From: Scatophagus argus
Lineage: Eukaryota; Chordata; Actinopteri; Scatophagidae
Assembly (NCBI RefSeq): GCF_020382885.2
Contig: NC_058494.1
Span: forward strand, 27,414,329-27,478,328
Direction of reading: 5' to 3'
DNA: 64,000 nucleotides
Shown here: positions 58,775-64,000 of the stretch, piece by piece
Numbering within the stretch: the first letter of the stretch is position 1
Layout of the letters: each line of letters begins with the position of its first letter
Program-made: the position numbers and the translations under genes
The notes under the pieces: generated by a model
Seen by the model: the letters and a program-made list of their open reading frames with translations, nothing else
Databases searched by the model: none
What the model was told of the DNA's origin: nothing

Positions 58775-59292
58775 CTGACTAATTAAAGTAGGGGCTTACT
58801 GACTGGGTGAAACATCAGCGCTCCCCTCCTCCTCCTCCTCCTCCTCCCTTTTGTCATCTTTAAAGTGGCCGTAGGAGTGTTAATAATTTGACCCCTCCAA
58901 ATGTCTCTTAAGTGATGGGGTGGAGGGGGTCGTTTGAAGACTGACCCTCCCCTCTTGTTTCTCCCCCCCCCCCCTTTTCTTCTTACTCTCTCCTCTTCTG
59001 TTGTCTTCTTCTTCTTCTATCCTCTTTCATGCTCGGCGACCTCGGCTCCTCCTTTTCAATCTGGTCGGCTCAGCGGTCGACTCTTACAGGGCGAGCGGAC
59101 TGGAACTGTTTCTGTTCCCTCTGATGTGAGGGTGTTGGGGGGGGGGGGGGTCACGTGGGAGGTGTCTCATTCCTTCCCTCCCTCTTTCCTTCCCTCTTTT
59201 TCACCTCTTTATTCCTTCCTCACTTATTTTTTCTTGTTCTGTCTCTGTTGTCCCCTCTGATGCTGCTGGGGCAAATTAACGAGAATCAGGTT
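58431..59292. other. Simple-sequence-rich non-coding stretch
   Basis: Contains GT (58741-58771), CCT (about 58826-58848), poly-C (58963-58974), poly-G (59137-59150) and CCCTCTTTCC-type pyrimidine tracts. No gene. Confidence 0.75.
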
Positions 59293-59570
59293 TAAAGGAA
59301 TTTTTCACCCGAAAATGAAGACTCAGTCATGATCTGCTCGCCCTCATGCTGAAGGCGAGTTCGGTTCAAGTTTCCACAATAAAAGTCCTCCAAACATTTC
59401 TGGAGCTTCCCAGGTAAACAGCTCGTAGCATCCTGCTGAACACCTGAAGAAGCGTGAGACTTGTTTTAAAATGGAAAAACAAAAAATAACAAAACAAAAT
59501 GGCTCCGTACAGCTCGTCCAGAGTGATCCAAGCCCCCAGAAGGCCCAAAATCCAAAACTGATTTGATATT
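59293..59570 (+). repeat. Short dispersed element (GGAGCTTCACAGC family), copy 2
   Basis: AAAGGAATTTTTCACCCG, CATTTCTGGAGCTTCCCAGG, an A-rich middle, and CCGTACAGCTCGTCCAGAG parallel copy 1 at 39197-39415 in order and orientation. This copy also keeps AAAATGAAGACTCAGTCATG and CCCTCATGCTGA, so it is the more complete. Confidence 0.75.
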
Positions 59571-60059
59571 ATTTATTCTGGATGTTTTCCTTCCATCCAG
59601 TCTCCCACCCATCCTGTCTGTCTTCACTATGTCTGTCTCTGTTATTTTCTGCACCACTTTCCAATATGTCACTCAGTAAAAATATACAACTATAAAAATA
59701 ACATACAACACAGTGTAATGAATAAAATCATAGCTGCATTATCACCAAACAGAAAGGAGAAGCCTAAAAGCTTTTAATAAATTAATAATAAATTTATGAC
59801 CCACTAAGAATGTCGTGACTCACAAAGCGTTATAGAAACAAATGTTTCCTTCTTTACAATCATTTCTGTCTTCATTTCCCTTCCTACCAATTTATTTATT
59901 ATCTATTACAACTTATTTAAAAACATCCTATGAGAGAAATGGCTCCTTTTTTCAATTCTACTGTCCTTCCTTCCTTCCCTCCTTCCTTCCCTCCTTCCTT
60001 CCCTCCTTCCTCCTCTCCTCTTATATATTTTGCTCAGCTCGGTGAAGCTGCAGGCGGTG
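59571..60059. other. AT-rich non-coding with a CCTT tract
   Basis: The tetranucleotide CCTT/CCCT tract spans 59964-60012. The rest is AT-rich and shows nothing recognisable. Confidence 0.65.
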
Positions 60060-60560
60060 GAGCAGCAGCAGCAGCAGCAGCAGTCGTCTGGTTGCTGGCT
60101 GCCAAAAATGGAATTAAGTCAGTTGCCAGGCGGGATAAGGAATTGGATTCTCTTCCTCTTCTGTTATCCCTCTGGACCAGATCCTGTTTCCTCCCCGAGG
60201 GGTGTGGGGGTTAGTGGTGATGGAGCAGGGGGAAGCGGGTGGTGGTACAGTGGGGTCAGATCTTTGCCAGGTTGTTGTCACCGGAGCACCTCGTTAGGCC
60301 CACATCAGGCCACATCTGCCCCCCCCTCAACCCGACCTGAAACCAGGCTGCGTGTCAGGGCAGCAGCTGCAGCCGGACAGGGATCTGAGTCTCCGGACCG
60401 GCCGAGGTCTCCTCCACACCACGCCGGCTTATTTATCTTCACAGGATGCAACACCTGGCCGGGCCTCCACCCAGCTGGACAATAACACTGCTGACTGATA
60501 TCAATAGAGGCTTTGGAGTTTCATCTAAAATCTCCTAGCAACCGCGGCCGGCGCCATCAT
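60060..60560. promoter_or_regulatory. Candidate conserved non-coding element next to a CAG tract
   Basis: A short AGC tract (60061-60083) is followed by a repeat-free block with GGAATTAAGTC and a GGATAAGGAATTGGATTC region. A 151-codon frame overlaps it but resembles nothing known. Confidence 0.24.
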
Positions 60561-61689
60561 GGAGGAGCTCGCTGTGTGGAAATAATGTGCAGCACGTCTG
60601 GTGTTAGGGTTAAAGAAATCAGAGATAGTGCTGCATTACTGCAGGAGGTTTTGTTGGGCTCAGGAATGCCGGCGTTAGAGCCTTTATGTCCTTCCTACAT
60701 GGGTATAATAAGCAATTCTTTGACTGGCTGTCATAAACGCTAGCTGCTAACCAAAGCTAAAGGCTAACTGATCATTTAGGGCTCCAACACTGAGACTATG
60801 AAAGCTGCTCTGATGTTTTCAAAGTGAAGGTGAATTTTGTTGGTCAGTCAGTGGGCTGGACAGACTACCAAGACATTCATGTTCCACAGATGATGAATCC
60901 TCCTGACTTTGCTGACTTCTCCTGAAGCCACACCTGCTAACATTTATCAAAATGCTGGAGGTAACAAATGGCATTTGTGTGGTCCCGCCATGACATCTAG
61001 ACAACAGAGAACATTAAATTAGCTGGCCTGAGATCAGCTGCACGCCAACAGCCCTTGAATCCATGTATGGTGTTTATTCAGAGTGTGAGGGCTGAACATA
61101 TGACCCGGGACAAACAGCAAATCAGAAGGGTGCTTGGAAATGGCCTTGAAATTCAGAATGAACCCTGGAAAACAGGAGTGTCGGCAGGTAAACATCATCA
61201 GCGAGTCAAAGTTTTCACTGTTTCCTGTGAAGTCGCAACATCTACTTCACAAACTGACATAAAACTTGGTTCAGATATTCATGGTTCCCAGATGACGTAG
61301 CATCATGATCTTCATTGTGGTTTTGAGCGAAATGTCCCAAATGTCCCATCCATGATGATTTTGGGTGCAACTCGGCACAGTGCGGCACGTCAAAACCGGT
61401 GACGGAAACGAAAATCAACACGACATCTTCCGACTCGGTTCTAAACGTCAGTGGGAAAAGCCCTGTTGTTTTCCTCGTGACAGAAGTGAACGGCGTGCGT
61501 TTATTTGTTGAAAACCTTCAGAGGTTTGCAGACATCAGACGACTCTTCGGGGAGAATCGTGTGTTTCTCAGCTTTGTTGGTGAAAGTATCAAACACAGCT
61601 GGACGAGTCCCGGCGGGGAACGAGGGCTTGTGGGGAGGGGGGCTGGCTCGTGAAACGGACCGTCGGACCTCAGAATACGTCTCCTCCTC
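60561..61689. other. Non-coding intergenic stretch
   Basis: No recognised gene. Frames at 61055-61300 and 61399-61653 lack known motifs. Confidence 0.5.
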
Positions 61690-62990
61690 TACTTTTTCAT
61701 TAAAATAATTTCTTCCATTCTCCTAAGAATGATTTGGAATTTAAAGTCCTCTATAATTGGGCCTATATTTTCCCGGCCTGCCGCGGCTGTGCTTATCAGC
61801 GAGGGGTAAGAATTAAGACCACATAGGGAACCAAATAACATTTTTTAAAAGCTGGGAGTCTTAAGTAGAAAATTGGCTTAGCATGCAGATAGCAAAGTCA
61901 ACAATGGGAACATATATCCCAGCTCGGAGTGATTGAAGTCGCTGTCTTTCTGAATAACAAAGTGTTTGATTTTCAGCACGGCTCTTACATAAACTGCTAA
62001 CTTGATTTCACACTTCAGATCTGAGGGTGACAACAAACACTTTAATTAGAGGAAGATGATGCAGGGAAGGGGAGGGAGGAAAAGGTGATAGACGGTAACA
62101 AATCCCCCCACACACTCCAGACGGCCTAAATATACAGCCAGCAAAGCGAAATATAATAATTTCTTTCACCTACTTTTCATATCTTATTATTTTTCTCTTC
62201 ATTCTCCAGCTTGGAATTGTGAATATTTTTGCATAGCTTAAAGCCCGGCTGCTATCTCGCCCAAACCTACGTGGTTCATTTGCATTGTGGAGGATCTGAA
62301 GGGGGGCCTGTGTGTGCCACAATTAAGCCTTTGAGGTTGAGGTTTGGACCGGACAGGGTACCTGCTGTCCTGGCTCGTAGCCGGGGTAGCGCCGCAGCCT
62401 GAGTGGCACCTTGTGGCCTTTTGAACCTGGCCTCTTCACAGATTATCTCCTTTGAGAGGGCCTCCATCCCCTGAGCGCTTGTTTCTACACTGATAGAAGA
62501 GACGGAAAGGGAACGAAGAAAGACACTGGACAAAAGGCTCGCTGCTCCCGATGCTGCAGGCGTTACTGAGGGGACCGGGCTGATCAGCACAATTGATAAA
62601 CGCCGTCTAATAATCGAGACCTCCACCTCTCTCTACAACGGCAGAACCAAACGCCACCTCTGCGCTCAGTTTGGCCTTTATTGGTCAGAAACAATCAAAG
62701 CACTTTTTCCTCGTCTGGAGGGGATTAGAAGGGGGAAGCTTAGCCCGCCGGACCAGACACTAGCGGGGAGGCCAGGGGGTCTCCTTATCAAGGCTCGGCT
62801 GCTGGATGCAGCCCTGCTACAGGACAGATTGCTTTCACTGTCGCCCGTCTGCAGGGAAGAACAAAGACGAGCCGCCGCCGCCGCCATAATGCCCCGGCTC
62901 TGGTGGGACACCAAAAACGCCTTTATGTATTCATTAGGATGAGCCGTGAGATCATACATGCCTCCTCCTCCCCTCGCCTCCCTCCTTTCT
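61690..62990. promoter_or_regulatory. Large candidate regulatory block
   Basis: About 1.3 kb without microsatellites or recognisable transposons, with ATTAAAATAATTTC, CTTTAATTAGAGG (62040-62052), ATATAATAATTTC and CTAATAATCGAG. Like 33581-36690, it stands out by being repeat-free and rich in TAAT cores. Function inferred. Confidence 0.34.
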
Positions 62991-63108
62991 TCTTCTCTTC
63001 TTTTCATCCATCCATCTGGCCTCCATTAAATGGGGTTAATTTCTTCCTCATAACCTGTTTTCTCTGATTGTGTGAGCAGAGGATATGATCAGTATACAGA
63101 TACCTGAG

Positions 63109-63110
<2 letters not shown>

Positions 63111-63156
<46 letters not shown>
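63111..63156. repeat. GT microsatellite (23 units)
   Basis: A perfect GT run. Confidence 0.97.
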
Positions 63157-63157
<1 letters not shown>

Positions 63158-63217
63158 GCACCAGGTAGATGACTCTCAGACTCTCTGTGGTACATGCTGA
63201 CCAAAACCTGAATATTT

Positions 63218-63352
63218 TAAGTGCATTTTGCTGATCAGAATTAATTACTAAAGTGAAATTATGAATGCAGGACTTTTACTTGAAGTAGACTAAATTAATG
63301 TGGTGTTAGTGGTATTATTTTACTTATCTCAGTACTTCTTCCACCTCTGGTA
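63218..63352 (+). repeat. Short dispersed element (TACTTGTACTT family), 3' fragment
   Basis: AAGTGCATTTTGCTGAT, GAATGCAGGACTTTTACTTG and CAGTACTTCTTCCACCTCTG then GTAG are the distal words of the same family as 25000-25380. Only this end remains. Confidence 0.68.
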
Positions 63353-64000
63353 GTGTGGTTCTCAGGTATGATAAACACCCGGATGGTTAAATGAAAAACC
63401 TTTTGGATTTGGAGAGAAACGCTCCAGTGTACTCGAGTTGTCGGTGTTTTTTGCTCGGATGGCACACGATCTTCTGTTCAAAAAACACAGAAAATATTTC
63501 AACATATTTACTGCTGTAAATCAGTGGTATGTGAACGTAACTTCTGCAACACAGAACTATGAAAACAATGTGACGTTGTCAGCGGTGACGTCCTTGTGGA
63601 GCAGAGAAACGATAAACTTTGGGCGTAACTCGTTCACGAGAGGCGACGCGTGTTTGAATTGGTCTGATGAAGGAGTGAACTGAACTGCTGATGAATTAAA
63701 GAAGTGACGCTTTGCCATCCTTCCTCCGGTCCACCTGTCTGCATGAAGCAACACCACATCGTCCTCCTGACTGTTCTGCTTCGCCTCTTCGGTGAACATA
63801 CTCATCTCTTCCCTCTTATTTCCAAAGCGGTGCTAAGGAAGGCTGGGGCTCGCAGTGGCCATAAAGCACAAAACCTGTCAAAGTGTCATGACAAAAGCAA
63901 ATTGAAAATTGGTCGGTTTTGTAGCTGAACACCTTAAGCCCAGGTGTGTGCGTTTGTGTCTCGATGAACAGTTTGTAGAAAAGGAGCTGACAAGAAACCT
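63353..64000. other. Non-coding, nothing recognised
   Basis: The small frames on both strands (63438-63928) have no domain that I recognise. The window ends in intergenic sequence. Confidence 0.5.

Noticed and set aside
60030..60485. 151-codon frame with Gln run
   Set aside because: Starts in a CAG tract and continues in low-similarity sequence. No splice partner or domain seen.
1..64000. tRNA, rRNA, snRNA or microRNA genes
   Set aside because: I saw no A/B box pairs, no rRNA-like segments and no convincing long stem-loops. A covariance-model scan would be needed to exclude small RNAs.

Overview
The window looks like nuclear DNA from a ray-finned fish, most likely a percomorph teleost. The evidence is long CA/GT microsatellites, several decayed repeat families typical of teleosts (Tc1-like, hAT-like, short non-autonomous elements), and a vertebrate-type three-coding-exon homeobox gene. 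The species cannot be named from the sequence. Nothing bacterial, viral or organellar was seen.

The only protein-coding gene I can support is otx1, on the + strand at about 45.4-51.0 kb. Its coding exons are 47196-47292, 47922-48073 and 49468-50256, which join in phase to 345 codons plus a stop. The protein has the OTX N-terminus, a K50 paired-like (bicoid-type) homeodomain split by an intron between homeodomain residues 46 and 47, a Ser-rich stretch, the His-rich region that marks OTX1 rather than OTX2 or CRX, and two C-terminal OTX-tail repeats. A CpG-rich promoter with two CCAAT boxes, a GC box and an E-box lies near 45.2-45.3 kb. A good splice donor at 45648 pairs with an acceptor ending at 47121, suggesting a non-coding first exon. 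The polyadenylation signal is at 50959.

The rest, about 45 kb upstream and 13 kb downstream, has no convincing gene and fits the gene-poor regulatory landscape expected around a developmental transcription factor. Many 0.2-3 kb blocks are non-repetitive and rich in homeodomain and SOX core motifs, and I list these as candidate conserved non-coding elements. The longest is 33.6-36.7 kb. Specific motif arrangements worth testing are a K50-homeodomain site cluster at 7190-7332, a SOX inverted pair at 20250-20273, a tandem GGATTA pair at 35625-35645, and an 8-bp-arm inverted GGATTA pair at 54892-54929.

The repeat content includes two related loci carrying a 29-bp minisatellite (12.4-13.0 kb and 16.0-16.8 kb). 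The second is bounded by 57-58 bp direct repeats and has a higher-order four-unit (116 bp) periodicity, as if material from the first locus had been copied in. Other repeats are an 11-bp minisatellite (1.5 kb), a decayed hAT element with one still-open BED-finger reading frame (40.7-41.3 kb), a Tc1-like end (21.1 kb), several paired short dispersed elements, and many microsatellites. I found no undescribed biological system. The most unusual structure is the 29-bp minisatellite insertion. Family names for repeats come from recollection of typical fish repeats and were not checked against a database.
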